This document shows positions 1-9,183 of a DNA stretch of 64,000 nt, piece by piece; position 1 is the stretch's first letter, and each line of letters opens with the position of its first letter. The position numbers were made by a program, and so were the translations under genes. Location: NCBI RefSeq assembly GCF_024756275.1, contig NZ_JANUGQ010000005.1:1-64000 (forward strand), in the 5' to 3' direction. The notes under the pieces were generated by a model that saw only the letters and a list, made by a program, of their open reading frames with translations, did no database searches and was not told where the DNA came from. The DNA is from Streptomyces pyxinae (GTDB taxonomy: Bacteria > Actinomycetota > Actinomycetes > Streptomycetales > Streptomycetaceae).

Positions 1-12
1 TATTGTTGAGTG

Positions 13-51
13 AGAGCCCCGTACCGGGATTGATTCCTGGTGCGGGGCTTT
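13..51 (+). terminator. Probable terminator of the gene left of the window
   Basis: A hairpin with a stem of about 15 bp (15-29 against 35-49, two G-T wobbles) and a 5-nt loop ends in TTT. It lies just inside the window, before the first gene, so it most likely ends transcription coming from the left. Seen directly; the function is inferred. Confidence 0.6.
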
Positions 52-167
52 CACGCATTTCCGGACCTTTTTCACCCGGGTCCCCGAGAACCCGTGTGCC
101 CGGCCGGCCGGGGGTGACGGTAAGGTCGGGGGGCATTGTCGGCACATTCCTCACAGGAGGCCCCCGG

Positions 168-776
168 GTGGAGGTCCAGGAGACTCGCGTTCAGACGGAC
201 CGGGTCCTCACCATCCCCAATATCCTCAGCATGGCGCGCCTGGTCGGAGTGCCGCTCTTCCTGTGGCTGATTCTTCGCCCCGTCTTCCACGGGCCCAACA
301 GCGACGGCTGGGCTCTCCTCGTGCTGATGCTGAGCGGGGTCAGCGACTATCTGGACGGCAAGCTGGCCCGCCGCTGGAACCAGATCAGCAGCCTGGGGCG
401 CCTGCTGGATCCGGCCGCCGACCGGCTCTACATCCTGTCGACCCTGGTCGGGCTGACCTGGCGGGAGATTCTCCCACTGTGGCTGACGCTCGCGCTGCTG
501 GCCCGGGAGCTGATGCTCCTGGTGATGGTCGGCATCCTCCGCCGGCACGGCTACCCGCCGCCGCAGGTCAACTTCCTCGGCAAGGCGGCCACCTTCAACC
601 TGATGTACGCCTTCCCGTTGCTGCTGCTCAGCGACCGGGAAGGATGGCTGGCATCGCTCGCTGAAGTTTTCGGGTGGGCCTTCGCCGGATGGGGTACAAG
701 TCTGTATTGGTGGGCAGGGATCCTGTATGTGGTCCAGGTCCGCCGACTCGTCAAGGCGGATACCGCAGCCGATTGA
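168..776 (+). CDS. CDP-alcohol phosphatidyltransferase family membrane protein
   Basis: A 202-aa membrane enzyme that would transfer a phospho-alcohol head group from a CDP-activated lipid or alcohol. The full family motif is present: D60, D63-G64, A67-R68, G77, D81 and D85, the metal- and CDP-binding aspartates. Several hydrophobic helices follow. GTG 168 is chosen because AGGAGG lies at 155-160, 7 nt upstream; the frame is open further upstream but lacks a ribosome site. Position before DUF881-sbp-DUF881 matches M. tuberculosis Rv1822 (pgsA2). The exact product (phosphatidylglycerophosphate, cardiolipin or inositol phosphate type) cannot be told from the motif alone. Confidence 0.9.
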   Translation: MEVQETRVQTDRVLTIPNILSMARLVGVPLFLWLILRPVFHGPNSDGWALLVLMLSGVSDYLDGKLARRWNQISSLGRLLDPAADRLYILSTLVGLTWREILPLWLTLALLARELMLLVMVGILRRHGYPPPQVNFLGKAATFNLMYAFPLLLLSDREGWLASLAEVFGWAFAGWGTSLYWWAGILYVVQVRRLVKADTAAD

Positions 777-893
777 GTTCGTCTCCTCACCACCGGTCCA
801 GCCATCGCGGCGCCGTCTCAGGTGAGCTGGACGTGAGCCCCGGACGGGCGCAGCCGGCTGGACCGTCATCTGTGCAAGGAGGACGCTTCCGAC

Positions 894-3389
894 ATGAAGG
901 CCGTCGTGATGGCCGGCGGCGAAGGCACACGCCTTCGCCCCATGACTTCGAGTATGCCCAAGCCGCTCCTGCCGGTCGCGAACCGGCCGATCATGGAGCA
1001 TGTGCTGCGGCTGCTCAAGCGGCATGGGCTCAATGAAACCGTGGTAACGGTGCAATTTCTCGCCTCACTCGTCAAGAACTACTTCGGTGACGGCGAAGAG
1101 CTCGGTATGGAGCTCACCTATGCCAACGAGGAGAAGCCACTCGGCACCGCGGGGAGTGTCAAGAACGCCGAGGAGGCGCTCAAGGACGACGCCTTCCTGG
1201 TCATCTCCGGCGACGCCCTCACCGATTTCGACCTGACCGATCTCATCCGCTTCCACAAGGAAAAGGGTGCGATGGTCACCGTGTGTCTGACACGGGTGCC
1301 CAATCCACTGGAATTCGGCATCACGATCGTGGACGAGGAGGGCAAGGTCGAGCGCTTCTTGGAGAAGCCGACCTGGGGCCAGGTCTTCTCGGACACGGTC
1401 AACACCGGCATCTATGTGATGGAGCCCGAGGTCTTCGACTACGTCGAGGCGGATGTGCCGGTCGACTGGTCGGGAGACGTGTTCCCGCAGCTCATGAAGG
1501 AAGGCAAGCCGATCTACGGCTATGTCGCCGAGGGCTACTGGGAGGACGTGGGCACCCACGAGAGCTATGTGAAGGCGCAGGCCGACGTCCTGGAGGGCAA
1601 GGTCGACGTCGAGCTGGACGGTTTCGAGATCTCGCCGGGCGTCTGGGTCGCCGAGGGCGCCGAGGTGCACCCGGACGCGGTGCTCCGCGGGCCGCTGTAC
1701 ATCGGTGACTACGCCAAGGTCGAGGCGGACGTCGAAATCCGGGAGCACACCGTCGTCGGCTCCAACGTGGTCGTGAAGAGCGGCGCCTTCCTGCACAGGG
1801 CGGTTGTTCACGACAACGTCTACATCGGCCAGCACAGCAACCTCCGGGGCTGTGTGATCGGCAAGAACACCGACATCATGCGGGCGGCCCGGATCGAGGA
1901 CGGCGCGGTCATCGGTGACGAGTGCCTGGTCGGTGAGGAATCGATCGTCCAGGGCAATGTGCGGGTCTATCCGTTCAAGACCATCGAGGCCGGCGCGTTC
2001 GTCAACACCTCGGTGATCTGGGAGTCCCGGGGGCAGGCGCACCTCTTCGGGGCGCGGGGCGTCTCCGGCATCCTCAACGTGGAGATCACCCCGGAATTGG
2101 CCGTCCGGCTGGCCGGCGCCTACGCGACCACGCTCAAGAAGGGCGCCACGGTCACCACCGCCCGGGACCACTCCCGAGGCGCGCGCGCCCTGAAGCGGGC
2201 GGTGATCTCGGCGCTCCAGGCCAGCGCCATCGACGTCCGGGACCTGGAGAACGTACCGCTGCCGGTCGCCCGTGAGCAGACGGCGCGGGGCAGCGCCGGC
2301 GGCATCATGATCCGGACCACGCCGGGGGTTCCGGACTCGGTCGACATCATGTTCTTCGACGAGCGGGGCGCGGACCTGTCGCAGGCCGGCCAGCGGAAGC
2401 TGGACCGGGTCTACGCGCGCCAGGAGTACCGGCGGGCGTTCCCCGGCGAGATCGGTGACCTGAGCTTCCCGTCCAGCGTCTTCGACTCGTACACCGGCTC
2501 GCTGCTGCGGAACGTCGACACCAGCGGGATCGCGGACGCCGGGCTCAAGGTCGTGGTGGACGCCTCCAACGGCAGCGCCGGTCTCGTTCTGCCGAGCCTG
2601 CTCGGCCGGCTCGGCGTGGACTCGCTCACGATCAACCCGGGGCTCGACGAGTCGCGGCCCACCGAGACCGCCGAGTCGCGGCGGGCAGGACTGGTGCGGC
2701 TCGGGGAGATGGTGGCTTCCGCCCAGGCGGCCTTCGGCGTCCGCTTCGATCCGGTCGGTGAGCGGCTCTCGCTGGTGGACGAGCGGGGCCGGATCATCGA
2801 GGACGACCGGGCGCTGCTGGTCCTGCTGGACCTGGTGGCGGCCGAGCGGCGGAGCGGGCGGGTGGCCCTGCCGGTCACGACGACCCGGATCGCCGAGCAG
2901 GTCGCCGCGTACCACGGCACCCAGGTCGACTGGACGACGACGTCGCCCGACGATCTGACCCGGGTCGGCCGGGAGGACTCCACGATCTTCGGCGGTGACG
3001 GGCGCGGCGGCTTCATCGTGCCGGAGTTCAGCAGTGTCTTCGACGGTACGGCGGCGTTCGTACGACTGATCGGCCTGGTGGCGCGGACCCAGCTGACGCT
3101 CAGCCAGATCGATGCCCGGATTCCGCGTGCCCATGTGCTCAAGCGGGACCTGGCGACGCCGTGGGCCGTCAAGGGCCTGGTGATGCGGCGGGTCGTGGAG
3201 GCCGCCGGCGACCGGCATGTCGACACCACCGACGGCGTGCGGGTCGTGGAGGCCGACGGCCGGTGGGTGATGGTGCTGCCCGACCCCGCCGAGGCCGTCA
3301 CCCATCTGTGGGCCGAGGGCCCGGACGACGCCTCCGCCGAGGCGCTGCTCGACGAGTGGGCGGCCGTGGTGGACAGCGCAGGTCACTGA
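894..3389 (+). CDS. Mannose-1-phosphate guanylyltransferase with degenerate phosphomannomutase domain
   Basis: An 831-aa three-part protein. Residues 1-240 are a nucleotidyltransferase with intact GGEGTRLRP (8-16) and K23, expected to make GDP-mannose or a related NDP-sugar. Residues about 250-375 are hexapeptide (left-handed beta-helix) repeats. Residues about 380-831 resemble the alpha-D-phosphohexomutase fold, but the active-site loops are eroded. The serine loop reads RTTPGVP (474-480), the metal loop DPVGER (619-624), the sugar loop GGDGRGG (700-706) and the phosphate loop LPDPAE (795-800). So the second half is probably non-catalytic, perhaps regulatory or structural. The start follows AAGGAGG (876-882). 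The name is established for homologues; mutase loss is read from the sequence. Confidence 0.88.
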   Translation: MKAVVMAGGEGTRLRPMTSSMPKPLLPVANRPIMEHVLRLLKRHGLNETVVTVQFLASLVKNYFGDGEELGMELTYANEEKPLGTAGSVKNAEEALKDDAFLVISGDALTDFDLTDLIRFHKEKGAMVTVCLTRVPNPLEFGITIVDEEGKVERFLEKPTWGQVFSDTVNTGIYVMEPEVFDYVEADVPVDWSGDVFPQLMKEGKPIYGYVAEGYWEDVGTHESYVKAQADVLEGKVDVELDGFEISPGVWVAEGAEVHPDAVLRGPLYIGDYAKVEADVEIREHTVVGSNVVVKSGAFLHRAVVHDNVYIGQHSNLRGCVIGKNTDIMRAARIEDGAVIGDECLVGEESIVQGNVRVYPFKTIEAGAFVNTSVIWESRGQAHLFGARGVSGILNVEITPELAVRLAGAYATTLKKGATVTTARDHSRGARALKRAVISALQASAIDVRDLENVPLPVAREQTARGSAGGIMIRTTPGVPDSVDIMFFDERGADLSQAGQRKLDRVYARQEYRRAFPGEIGDLSFPSSVFDSYTGSLLRNVDTSGIADAGLKVVVDASNGSAGLVLPSLLGRLGVDSLTINPGLDESRPTETAESRRAGLVRLGEMVASAQAAFGVRFDPVGERLSLVDERGRIIEDDRALLVLLDLVAAERRSGRVALPVTTTRIAEQVAAYHGTQVDWTTTSPDDLTRVGREDSTIFGGDGRGGFIVPEFSSVFDGTAAFVRLIGLVARTQLTLSQIDARIPRAHVLKRDLATPWAVKGLVMRRVVEAAGDRHVDTTDGVRVVEADGRWVMVLPDPAEAVTHLWAEGPDDASAEALLDEWAAVVDSAGH

Positions 3390-3481
3390 CGGCTCCGGCG
3401 ACCGGTGTGCCGGGCCCGCCCGTGAGCGGGTTCCGGCGCACCGGTGGGGCCATTCGGCGGTAGCCCCTCCGACGTGCGACG

Positions 3482-4420
3482 ATGTGCGGCATGCCGCAGC
3501 AGCCCCCCGTTCGGAGCACTGGCTCCCTGCCTCCGCGTCCCGACGCGTCCATGTCGCTGCTGACCAATGTGATGGACCACGCGCTGGACGACGGCTACGC
3601 CGAGGCCACCGCCCGCCGGGCGGAGAAGGGGGCCGGCCTGCCCCGTCCGCTCCGGGCCAAGCTGGGGCTGGCCGCCGGGCTCGTACTGGCGGCCTTCGTG
3701 GTCACTCTGGGGGCGGCGCAGGCGCGGATGTCGGCTCCGGTGGTGGCGAAGGAGCGCGAGGAACTGATCGGCCGCATCGACGCGGAGACCCGTACCGCCG
3801 ACGGTCTGGCCACGGACGTCGAGAGGCTCCGTACCGAGGTGGGGGAGCGGCAGCGCGAGGCGCTCCGCGATCACGGGGGCGACCAGGGGGACCTGGTGGA
3901 ACTGCTGTCCGGTGCGACCGAGGTGACCGGGCCCGGCGTGAAGCTGGTGGTCGACGACGCCAAGGAGACCAACCAGGGTGGCGACGGGCCGCGTGACAGC
4001 GACGGGTTCGCCGACACCGGCCGGGTCCGCGACCGGGACATGCAGCGGGTCGTCAACGGACTGTGGGAGTCGGGCGCGGAGGCGATCGCGATCAACGGCC
4101 AGCGGCTGACGGCCCTGTCCGCCATCCGGGCGGCGGGAGACGCCATACTGGTCGACAACAAGCCGCTGGTGCCCCCGTACACGGTGCTGGCGGTCGGTGA
4201 CGGCAAGAAGCTCAGCACCGCGTTCCAGGACAGCGCCGACGGCCAGTACCTGCACGCGTTGCAGGAGAACTTCGGCATCCGCACCGGGATTTCGGATCAG
4301 AACGCGCTGCGCCTTCCGGCCGCGCCCAGTCTGATCGTACGTACAGCAGAGCCGACCACCGCCGGCCCCGGAAAGGGCGACGGGCAGGGCACGGCCGACA
4401 CAGGGAAGGGCACATCGTGA
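3482..4420 (+). CDS. DUF881 family membrane-anchored protein (first copy)
   Basis: A 312-aa protein with a cytoplasmic N-terminus, one membrane helix at about residues 58-77, a short coiled-coil (about 85-125) and the DUF881 domain beyond it, facing outward. DUF881 proteins flank the small basic protein gene in many actinobacteria and in firmicute division/sporulation loci; their biochemical role is unknown. The C-terminus is low-complexity (T, G, K). The stop overlaps the next start by 4 nt (GTGA), so translation is coupled. The start is uncertain: ATG 3491 and 3551 are in-frame alternatives and there is no clear ribosome site. Confidence 0.85.
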   Translation: MCGMPQQPPVRSTGSLPPRPDASMSLLTNVMDHALDDGYAEATARRAEKGAGLPRPLRAKLGLAAGLVLAAFVVTLGAAQARMSAPVVAKEREELIGRIDAETRTADGLATDVERLRTEVGERQREALRDHGGDQGDLVELLSGATEVTGPGVKLVVDDAKETNQGGDGPRDSDGFADTGRVRDRDMQRVVNGLWESGAEAIAINGQRLTALSAIRAAGDAILVDNKPLVPPYTVLAVGDGKKLSTAFQDSADGQYLHALQENFGIRTGISDQNALRLPAAPSLIVRTAEPTTAGPGKGDGQGTADTGKGTS

Positions 4421-4749
4421 TCGCCGTACTGGGCCTCGTCGTGGGAGTCGTGGCCGGGCTCTTGGTCCGGCCCGAGGTGCCCGCCGTGGTGGAGCCCTAT
4501 CTGCCCATCGCCGTCGTCGCCGCGCTGGACGCGGTCTTCGGCGGGCTGCGGGCCATGCTCGACGGCATCTTCGTGGACAAGGTGTTCGTCGTCTCCTTCC
4601 TGTCCAATGTGGTCGTGGCCGCGCTGATCGTGTTCCTGGGCGACAAGCTGGGCGTCGGCGCCCAGCTGTCCACCGGTGTGGTGGTCGTCCTGGGCATCCG
4701 GATCTTCTCCAACGCCGCCGCCATCCGGCGGCATGTGTTCCGGGCGTGA
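4417..4749 (+). CDS. sbp: Small basic protein Sbp (DUF1290)
   Basis: A 110-aa integral membrane protein with about three hydrophobic segments, starting GTG-ATC-GCC-GTA and matching the DUF1290 small basic protein family. It sits between two DUF881 genes with overlaps at both ends (4417-4420 and 4746-4749), the usual actinobacterial order (Rv1823-Rv1825 in M. tuberculosis). Translational coupling suggests the three products form a membrane assembly. The function is unproven. Confidence 0.9.
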   Translation: MIAVLGLVVGVVAGLLVRPEVPAVVEPYLPIAVVAALDAVFGGLRAMLDGIFVDKVFVVSFLSNVVVAALIVFLGDKLGVGAQLSTGVVVVLGIRIFSNAAAIRRHVFRA

Positions 4750-5873
4750 GGCCGATGAGCGAGCACCCCGAGAGCGCCGGGGGCCACGGGACCCCCGGAG
4801 ACCCCGAGAACCCTGAGAGCCCCGGGGCGCCCGGGCCGGAGAACGGTCGGACGCCGGGGGATCCGGGACATCCCCGGACCTCGCCGCCGTCCCCGGAGCC
4901 GCGGCCGCCGGGCGCCGGACGGCCGGTGCCGGGTCCACTGCCCGGACCGATGCCGCTGGCGAACCCGGAGCCCGTACCCGAGCCGGCACCGCGCCCGGAG
5001 CCCGGCCCGTCCCCTGTATCGGCCGGCGGCCAGGTCGCCCCGGGCCGCCCGGCGGAAAGCACCGCCGGCGGTACCGCGGGTGCGGGTGCGCAGCCGCCGC
5101 AGGACGGGCCGAGCGGGTGGACCGGGGCCGAGGCGCCGTCGGAACCGCCGGAGCCGTCCGGCCGTCAGCGGCTCCGGGCCGGGCTGTGGCCGCCCCGGAT
5201 CACCCGGGCCCAACTCATCGTCGCCGTGCTGCTGTTCGGCCTCGGGCTGGGGCTCGCCATCCAGGTCCGCTCGACCAGCGACAACAGCGCCCTGCGGGGC
5301 GCCCGCCAGGAGGACCTGGTGCGCATTCTGGACGAGCTGGACGACCGGACGCAGCGGCTGGAGGAGGAGAAGACCCGGCTGGGGGCGCAGCGCGCCGAGC
5401 TGGAGAACAGCTCCGACCAGGCGGAAGAGGCGCGCAAGCAGACGCAGGAGAAGGAGCGTCAGCTCGGCATCCTGGCGGGTACGGTGGCGGCCCAGGGGCC
5501 CGGCATCACGGTGACCGTGACCGACAGCGCCGGGGCGGTGGAGCCGGACATGCTGCTGGACGCCATCCAGGAGCTGCGCGCGGCCGGCGCCGAGGCGATT
5601 CAGGTCAATGGCGTCCGGGTGGTGGCCGGCACCTACTTCTCCGGGGAGGCGGGCGCCATCGAGGTGGACGGTCGCAAGATCGGCGCGCCGTACCGTTTCA
5701 CGGTGATCGGCCGGCCGCAGGATCTGGAACCGGCACTGAACATCCCGGGAGGCGTCGTGCAGACCCTGGAGAAGGAGCAGGCCACCGTTACGGTGGACCG
5801 CTCGGAGAAGATCGTCGTGGATGCCTTGCGACCTGCGGAGCGGCCTGACTACGCTCGGTCGTCATCGCAGTGA
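4746..5873 (+). CDS. DUF881 family protein with long proline-rich N-terminus (second copy)
   Basis: A 375-aa protein. The first ~150 residues are P/G/E-rich and low in complexity. A membrane helix follows at about residues 157-175, then a charged coiled-coil (about 190-240), then the DUF881 domain. The N-terminal tail is much longer than in the first copy and is probably disordered and cytoplasmic. An internal methionine four residues in (near 4755) is an alternative start. It ends the DUF881-sbp-DUF881 unit; the next gene begins 196 bp downstream. Confidence 0.85.
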   Translation: MRPMSEHPESAGGHGTPGDPENPESPGAPGPENGRTPGDPGHPRTSPPSPEPRPPGAGRPVPGPLPGPMPLANPEPVPEPAPRPEPGPSPVSAGGQVAPGRPAESTAGGTAGAGAQPPQDGPSGWTGAEAPSEPPEPSGRQRLRAGLWPPRITRAQLIVAVLLFGLGLGLAIQVRSTSDNSALRGARQEDLVRILDELDDRTQRLEEEKTRLGAQRAELENSSDQAEEARKQTQEKERQLGILAGTVAAQGPGITVTVTDSAGAVEPDMLLDAIQELRAAGAEAIQVNGVRVVAGTYFSGEAGAIEVDGRKIGAPYRFTVIGRPQDLEPALNIPGGVVQTLEKEQATVTVDRSEKIVVDALRPAERPDYARSSSQ

Positions 5874-6069
5874 GGCAGGGGTGCATGGGGGTCGGGGTAG
5901 ACGGTCCGGCACAGGAGGATGCCGGAGGTCGGCGCGTCATCGAGGTGACGCGTGGTGGAAACTGTCCGGAGGGTACGGACGTTGTGATGGTGTCCGGGTC
6001 CGCAGGTCTGATCATCGAGGGTTCGTCCTGCCCCACGGGCGGGTCTGTTTCGTTCAAGGGGAATCGCCC

Positions 6070-6912
6070 GTGAAGTTGTTTGCGAAGTTGTTCGGCAAGA
6101 GCGCACGCGAGGACGGCGGCAACGCCGCCCGGCACCGCGCCCCGCGCCATGGCCAGAGTGGTGAGGAGCAGGCCGCTGAGCGTCCCCTCTTCCGGGACGA
6201 GGTCGGCGGCGCGGGCGGTGACATTCCGGGGGGCCAGGGCGCGTCTGTTGACCCTGCCGGTTCCGGCCGCATAGGTTTCGGGAGCCCGTCGACCTCTCCC
6301 TCTCCCGCGGGTGGCGGCCACGCGCCCGACCCCTATGCGACCCGTGCCCACGCGGGCCAGCCGCGCCAGGAGGATTCGTCCATGCCGGTTTGTACGCGGT
6401 GCGGCCACCGCAACGCAGCGGCCAGCAGGTTCTGTTCCAACTGCGGCGCCCCGCTGCGCGCCGGGGTTCCCGCCGAGCGGGCCTCCGAGACGACGTCGAC
6501 CATCTCGATCTCGGGTCTGGAGGCGTACGACTCCGAGGTCACCGGCCAGACCCAGCTGCCGTCGCTCTCGCCCGAGGCGCAGGCGGCCGTGGAGGCCCTG
6601 CCGCTCGGTTCGGCGCTGCTGGTGGTGCGCCGGGGGCCGAACTCGGGCAGCCGCTTCCTGCTGGACAGCGACCTGACGACGGCCGGCCGGCACCCGCAGA
6701 GCGACATCTTCCTCGACGACGTCACCGTCTCGCGGCGCCATGTCGAGTTCCGCCGGGCCGCCGACGGGGCCTTCACGGTCTCCGACGTCGGCAGCCTGAA
6801 CGGCACCTATGTCAACCGGGAGCGCATCGACGCGGTACCGCTGGCCAACGGTGACGAGGTGCAGATCGGCAAGTACCGGCTGGTGTTCTACGCGAGCCAG
6901 CGGGGCGTGTGA
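6070..6912 (+). CDS. FHA-domain protein, GarA/OdhI-like, with zinc ribbon
   Basis: A 280-aa protein with four parts: a basic hydrophobic N-terminus, a low-complexity linker, a zinc ribbon (C108, C111, C122, C125), then an ETTS motif (140-143) before a C-terminal FHA domain with GRH (206-208), SRRH (221-224) and NGT (244-246). FHA domains bind phosphothreonine. In GarA and OdhI, PknB/PknG phosphorylate an ETTS-type motif, and the protein then controls 2-oxoglutarate metabolism. The same role here is inferred from the motif and synteny with Rv1827. The extra zinc ribbon is absent from GarA. GTG 6070 follows AAGGGGA at 6057-6063; upstream in-frame codons lack such a site. Confidence 0.88.
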   Translation: MKLFAKLFGKSAREDGGNAARHRAPRHGQSGEEQAAERPLFRDEVGGAGGDIPGGQGASVDPAGSGRIGFGSPSTSPSPAGGGHAPDPYATRAHAGQPRQEDSSMPVCTRCGHRNAAASRFCSNCGAPLRAGVPAERASETTSTISISGLEAYDSEVTGQTQLPSLSPEAQAAVEALPLGSALLVVRRGPNSGSRFLLDSDLTTAGRHPQSDIFLDDVTVSRRHVEFRRAADGAFTVSDVGSLNGTYVNRERIDAVPLANGDEVQIGKYRLVFYASQRGV

Positions 6913-6928
6913 CCGGCGGGGGAGATCC

Positions 6929-7678
6929 ATGGCGCACACACCGATGAGCGGTGCCGGAGAGCGCGGTACCGCGGCCGGCCGGCTGATGAGCATCGGCGCG
7001 GTGCTCAACAGACTGCGCGAGGAATTCCCCGAGATCACCATCTCCAAGATCCGGTTCCTGGAGGCCGAGGGGCTCGTCGAACCCCAGCGCACGGCCTCCG
7101 GGTACCGGAAGTTCACCCGCGGGGATCTGGAGCGGCTGGCGCTGATCCTGCGCCTGCAGCGGGACCACTACCTGCCGCTCCGGGTCATCCGGGAGCACCT
7201 TGAGGCGTACGAGCGCGGGGAGCAGATCCAGCTGCCGGCCCAGGCCGCGCCGCGCGAGGCCGCCGACGAGGAGCCGTGGGAGCCGCCGGCGGCGGACCAC
7301 CGGCCCGCCGCCGCCCGGATCGGGCGGGACGAGCTGCTGGCCGCCGCCGAGGTGGACGAGGCGCGGCTGGCCGAGTGGGAGTCGTACGGGCTGATCGCCC
7401 CGCTGCCGGACGGCGGCTATGACGCCGGGGCGGTGACGGTGGCGAAACTGGTCGCGGATCTGGGCAGGTTCGGTCTGGAACCGCGCCATCTGCGAGCCGT
7501 GAAGGCCGCCGCCGATCGCGAGGCCGGGCTGGTCGAACAGGTGGTCGCGCCATTGCGCCGGCACCGCAATCCGCAGACCAGGGCCCATGCCGAGGCCACC
7601 GCCCGGGAGCTGGCGAACCTCTCCGTGCGGCTGCACGCCGCCCTGGTCCGTACGGCCCTCGGGGTCCGGCCGTCCTGA
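6929..7678 (+). CDS. MerR family regulator, FtsR-like (Rv1828 type)
   Basis: A 249-aa regulator. A MerR-type winged HTH lies at about residues 20-90, including the segment ISKIRFLEAEGLVEP. An acidic/proline linker and a second helical domain follow. Size and position between the FHA gene and DUF151 match mycobacterial Rv1828 and corynebacterial FtsR, an activator of ftsZ. No cysteine-rich effector site is visible. ATG 6929 follows GGGGGAG and lies 16 nt after the FHA stop, so it is likely co-transcribed. Confidence 0.88.
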   Translation: MAHTPMSGAGERGTAAGRLMSIGAVLNRLREEFPEITISKIRFLEAEGLVEPQRTASGYRKFTRGDLERLALILRLQRDHYLPLRVIREHLEAYERGEQIQLPAQAAPREAADEEPWEPPAADHRPAAARIGRDELLAAAEVDEARLAEWESYGLIAPLPDGGYDAGAVTVAKLVADLGRFGLEPRHLRAVKAAADREAGLVEQVVAPLRRHRNPQTRAHAEATARELANLSVRLHAALVRTALGVRPS

Positions 7679-7720
7679 TCTTGGTGGCCCCCCGACTACC
7701 CAAACCGGTCCGACACGGCC

Positions 7721-7726
7721 TAGGGT
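7721..7726 (+). promoter_or_regulatory. Probable -10 box for a leaderless DUF151 transcript
   Basis: TAGGGT lies 6 nt before the GTG start of the DUF151 gene. That spacing would put the transcription start at or next to the start codon, as in leaderless actinobacterial mRNAs. No clear -35 and no ribosome site are visible. Confidence 0.4.
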
Positions 7727-7732
7727 TGCCAT

Positions 7733-8206
7733 GTGAACGAGCTCGATGTCGTCGGTGTCCGGGTGGAAATGCCGTCCAACCAGCCGATCGTGCTCCTACG
7801 TGAAGTGGGAGGCGACCGGTACCTCCCCATTTGGATCGGCCCGGGGGAGGCCACGGCGATCGCCTTCGCCCAGCAGGGCATGGCGCCCGCCAGGCCGCTC
7901 ACGCACGACCTCTTCAAGGACGTGCTGGAGGCCGTGGGACAGGAGCTGACCGAGGTCAGGATCACGGACCTGCGGGAGGGTGTCTTCTACGCCGAGCTGG
8001 TCTTCGCCAGCGGGGTGGAGGTCAGCGCCCGGCCGTCCGACGCCATAGCGCTGGCGCTGCGCACCGGTACGCCCATCTTCGGCAGTGACGGGGTGCTCGA
8101 CGACGCCGGCATCGCCATTCCGGACGAGCAGGAGGACGAGGTGGAGAAGTTCCGCGAGTTCCTCGACCAGATCTCGCCCGAGGACTTCGGCACCAGCAGC
8201 CAGTGA
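7733..8206 (+). CDS. DUF151 bifunctional nuclease family protein
   Basis: A 157-aa acidic protein covering the DUF151/BFN domain: an N-terminal MNELDVVGVRVE strand, the LPIWIGPGEATAIA segment and the conserved RPSDAIALALR motif. Plant BFN1 and bacterial homologues have nuclease activity in vitro; the bacterial role is not defined. It follows the FtsR-like gene as in M. tuberculosis (Rv1829). GTG 7733 has no Shine-Dalgarno but a -10-like box 6 nt upstream. Confidence 0.9.
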   Translation: MNELDVVGVRVEMPSNQPIVLLREVGGDRYLPIWIGPGEATAIAFAQQGMAPARPLTHDLFKDVLEAVGQELTEVRITDLREGVFYAELVFASGVEVSARPSDAIALALRTGTPIFGSDGVLDDAGIAIPDEQEDEVEKFREFLDQISPEDFGTSSQ

Positions 8207-8358
8207 CACGCGCGGCCGCCCTCCGGTGACCACCGGCCCGCCGCCGTCCGGGCCGCCCTCGTCCGGCCCGCCCTCGGCCGTCGTCATCAGGCCATTCGAA
8301 CCATTCGAGTAGCCTTTCCCCGAAGAGGGACACGAGAAACCACTCTCAGGGTGCTTAT

Positions 8359-8376
8359 CACTCGGCGTGCCGAGTG
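8359..8376. promoter_or_regulatory. Perfect 7-bp inverted repeat upstream of the second merR
   Basis: CACTCGG-CGTG-CCGAGTG is a perfect dyad ending 9 bp before the -35 box of the promoter at 8386-8414. It is a candidate operator for this MerR protein or another regulator. Binding is inferred only. Confidence 0.45.
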
Positions 8377-8385
8377 TGGCGATCG

Positions 8386-8414
8386 TTGACGCACCCCAGG
8401 CGACTGCCTACCGT
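8386..8414 (+). promoter_or_regulatory. Sigma-70-type promoter of the second merR gene
   Basis: TTGACG (8386-8391), a 17-nt spacer and TACCGT (8409-8414) match the Streptomyces vegetative consensus. The predicted transcript starts near 8421, which excludes the upstream in-frame start codons and supports GTG 8446. Confidence 0.65.
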
Positions 8415-8445
8415 CGTGATGGCAGGTCAAGGACGGAGGGTCGGC

Positions 8446-9078
8446 GTGATCAGCAGCGGCGGCGGTACAGCAGGGGGTCCTCCCGCGGTCGGTCCGGGGG
8501 GCAGTGGTCCGTACCCGCTGCACGGCACGGTCGTCCCGCGCACGGGCGCGACCGGAGCGGCGACGGAGGCGGGTGACGACGCCGATCCCGTGGGCTACCG
8601 GGGCCCCACCGCCTGCGCGGCGGCCGGGATCACCTACCGCCAGCTGGACTACTGGGCCCGCACCGGGCTGGTCGAGCCGAGTGTGCGGGCGGCGTACGGC
8701 TCCGGCACCCAGCGGCTCTACAGCTTTCGCGATGTGGTCGTCCTCAAGATTGTCAAGCGCTTTCTGGACACCGGGGTCTCGCTCCAGAACATCCGTGCCG
8801 CCGTCCAGCACCTGCGGGCCCGGGGCTTCTGCGACCTGGAGCGGATGACGCTGATGAGCGACGGCGCCACGGTCTACGAGTGCTCGTCGCCGGACGAGGT
8901 GGTCGATCTGCTGCAGGGCGGCCAGGGGGTCTTCGGGATCGCCGTGGGTGTCGTCTGGCGGGACGTGGAGACGGCGCTGTCGCAGCTCCACGGCGAGCGG
9001 GTGGACACCGGCGAGACCCTGATCGGCAACAACCCGACCGACGAGCTGGCCCGGCGCCGCCGCGACAAGGCCGTCTGA
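8446..9078 (+). CDS. MerR family transcriptional regulator (Rv1830 type)
   Basis: A 210-aa regulator. After a variable Gly-rich N-terminus, a MerR HTH begins near residue 45 with GPTACAAAGITYRQLDYW. It is followed by a helical region (ERMTLMSDGATVYE) and a conserved tail with QGGQGVFGIAVG. It is the second MerR of the conserved block, like Rv1830. GTG 8446 is chosen from the promoter at 8386-8414 and GGAGGG at 8435-8440; the frame is open from 8374. The effector is unknown. Confidence 0.88.
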   Translation: MISSGGGTAGGPPAVGPGGSGPYPLHGTVVPRTGATGAATEAGDDADPVGYRGPTACAAAGITYRQLDYWARTGLVEPSVRAAYGSGTQRLYSFRDVVVLKIVKRFLDTGVSLQNIRAAVQHLRARGFCDLERMTLMSDGATVYECSSPDEVVDLLQGGQGVFGIAVGVVWRDVETALSQLHGERVDTGETLIGNNPTDELARRRRDKAV

Positions 9079-9183
9079 GCCGGCCGGCTGATCGGTCGGT
9101 CCGGCCCCGGCTCCTCCGGGCCGGCCGTCCCCGTCGGCCCCGGGCCGGCCGTGTCCCTGTCGGCTGTTTGGTACGGGTGCGCA

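Noticed and set aside
1065..3386. A 773-codon antisense ORF inside the guanylyltransferase gene
   Set aside because: Shadow of the real gene; composition is unlike a folded protein and it has no ribosome site.
5870..6073. Small ORF in the gap where gcvH would sit
   Set aside because: No lipoyl-domain features, no ribosome site, composition unlike a protein; treated as leader sequence of the FHA gene.
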